Positions 63,307 through 64,000 of a stretch of 64,000 nucleotides of DNA are shown here, one piece after another. Position numbers and translations under genes: made by a program. Origin of the DNA: Ktedonospora formicarum (GTDB lineage: Bacteria > Chloroflexota > Ktedonobacteria > Ktedonobacterales > Ktedonobacteraceae); the NCBI RefSeq assembly GCF_016587355.1, contig NZ_BNJF01000002.1, positions 1,633,258-1,697,257 of the forward strand. Direction: 5' to 3'. The number at the start of each line of letters is the position of its first letter. Position 1 is the first letter of the stretch. The notes under the pieces are model-generated. The model was not told the DNA's origin and did not search any database. It was given only the letters and a program-made list of their open reading frames with translations.

Positions 63307-63510
63307 GTGAGGTCATTGCCAGAACAGCATCTGCTCTTGTTGATGAGAGTACCTGGGAGCAAGCTACATGCTCATCAAGTTTTTAGTCAACGCAATGCAA
63401 AACGCAATTATTTGCTTCGTGGCTTCATCAAATGTGGCCTTTGTGGTCTCACCTATTGTGGGACCACCTATAATGTTAGATCTTGCTTCTACCAGAAATT
63501 GAATTGGTAA
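63307..63510 (+). pseudogene. Large serine recombinase fragment (zinc ribbon)
   Basis: 67 residues. RNAKRNYLLRGFIKCGLCGL and TYCGTTY match the recombinase zinc-beta-ribbon domain, with the first CxxC intact. Neither the catalytic domain nor the coiled coil is present. It merges directly into ISL3 debris. Confidence 0.65.
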
Positions 63511-64000
63511 GCCGAGATCGCGGAGGCGACTATGCTGCTACAGCTTCTCTCAGTGTTCCTCAAGCAACCCAATGTGCCGATAGATTCCACCTTCTTCAGA
63601 ATCTGAGGGGGCCTTGGAAGGGGTTCTGGCGCGTCATCTTGCGGCGCATCGGAAACAGCGAACAGAAATGACAAGAGCTGCTGTCAAGCAAATTGAGATG
63701 CCATCGAAATCGCTTCCAAAGAAAGTTCAGCTCAGTCAAGCGAAGCGAGAAAAATGCCTAGCTCAATACCAACAGGTGGTAAACCTGCGTAAGTAAGGCT
63801 TCTCGCAAACCACTATTGCCGCACAGGCTGGATCGGAGATGCGACCGTTTCGCGCTGGCTGAGGAATGGCACGTTTCCTGAATAATAACCACGCCCCCGG
63901 AAAACCAGTGTTGATCCCCATCAAAAAGATTAGAAACAGGTTGCTACATGGTTGCTCAGTTGCACCAGGACCTGGTAGCTGAGGGATACTCCCATTCTGG
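63511..64000 (+). pseudogene. ISL3-family transposase, degraded, runs off the window
   Basis: Starts with FVSRDRGGDYAATASLSVPQ-like sequence (LVSRDRGGDYAATASLS, ATQCADRFHLLQNLR), the ISL3 central motif with its Asp. It continues in the next frame (GVLARHLAAHRKQRTEMTRA, KREKCLAQYQQVVNLRK) and, after a stop, in a third (GFSQTTIAAQAGS, VSRWLRNGTFPE, QLHQDLVAEGYSHSG). At least two frameshifts and several stops. The N-terminus is missing. Confidence 0.75.

Overview
The window looks like accessory DNA from a large, insertion-sequence-rich bacterial genome, most likely Chloroflexota of the class Ktedonobacteria. This is inferred from a 1049-residue MalT-like LuxR regulator with a long N-terminal extension, several PAS/GAF histidine kinases of similar build, PadR regulators next to membrane proteins or ABC exporters, many aldo/keto reductases, and degraded IS6, IS3, ISL3, IS200/IS605-type and group II elements. 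No rRNA, tRNA or CRISPR array was seen.

Layout. 1-10 kb: a LysR regulator, an aldehyde dehydrogenase/glucose-6-phosphate dehydrogenase deletion scar, an intact zinc alcohol dehydrogenase, an IS6 copy, a histidine kinase whose 5' end the IS6 copy probably removed, a GH65 disaccharide phosphorylase with one frameshift, and a decayed ferredoxin/reductase/P450 operon. 10-19 kb: transposase debris, then a PadR / membrane protein / ABC exporter / lipase-like hydrolase module with its own operator, an UppS pseudogene and a CPBP protease. 19-31 kb: a TnpB element with probable omegaRNA, a UPF0158 gene, three sensor-kinase reading frames around a second IS6 copy, an FMN reductase divergent from its HxlR regulator, an IS3 remnant and several truncated genes, including the C-terminus of a DnaE. 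31-37.4 kb: a minus-strand redox cluster (AKR, SDR, AKR, AKR, broken cupin, CMD) facing an AraC activator. 37.8-42.5 kb: a four-gene minus-strand operon (alpha/beta-barrel protein, DyP peroxidase, FUSC-like permease, atypical P450), the best candidate for an undescribed pathway. 43-49 kb: DUF202 and DUF2252 genes, a membrane protein, a PAS kinase with a stand-alone receiver, and a small duplicated-repeat protein. 49-57 kb: the large LuxR regulator, DoxX, an SDR/AKR pair divergent from a PadR gene over a four-box operator, a NUDIX gene and a kinase gene broken by a 61-bp tandem duplication. 57-64 kb: a group II intron, a KimA-like potassium transporter, and recombinase and ISL3 debris.

Many genes are one base from intact. 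Several of the single-base lesions sit in short G/C tracts (6710, 19599, 21344, 53062, 57491). That pattern fits consensus sequencing error at homopolymers at least as well as real decay, so these genes may be functional. Other lesions (IS insertions, fused gene halves, in-frame stops, the 61-bp duplication) are harder to explain that way.
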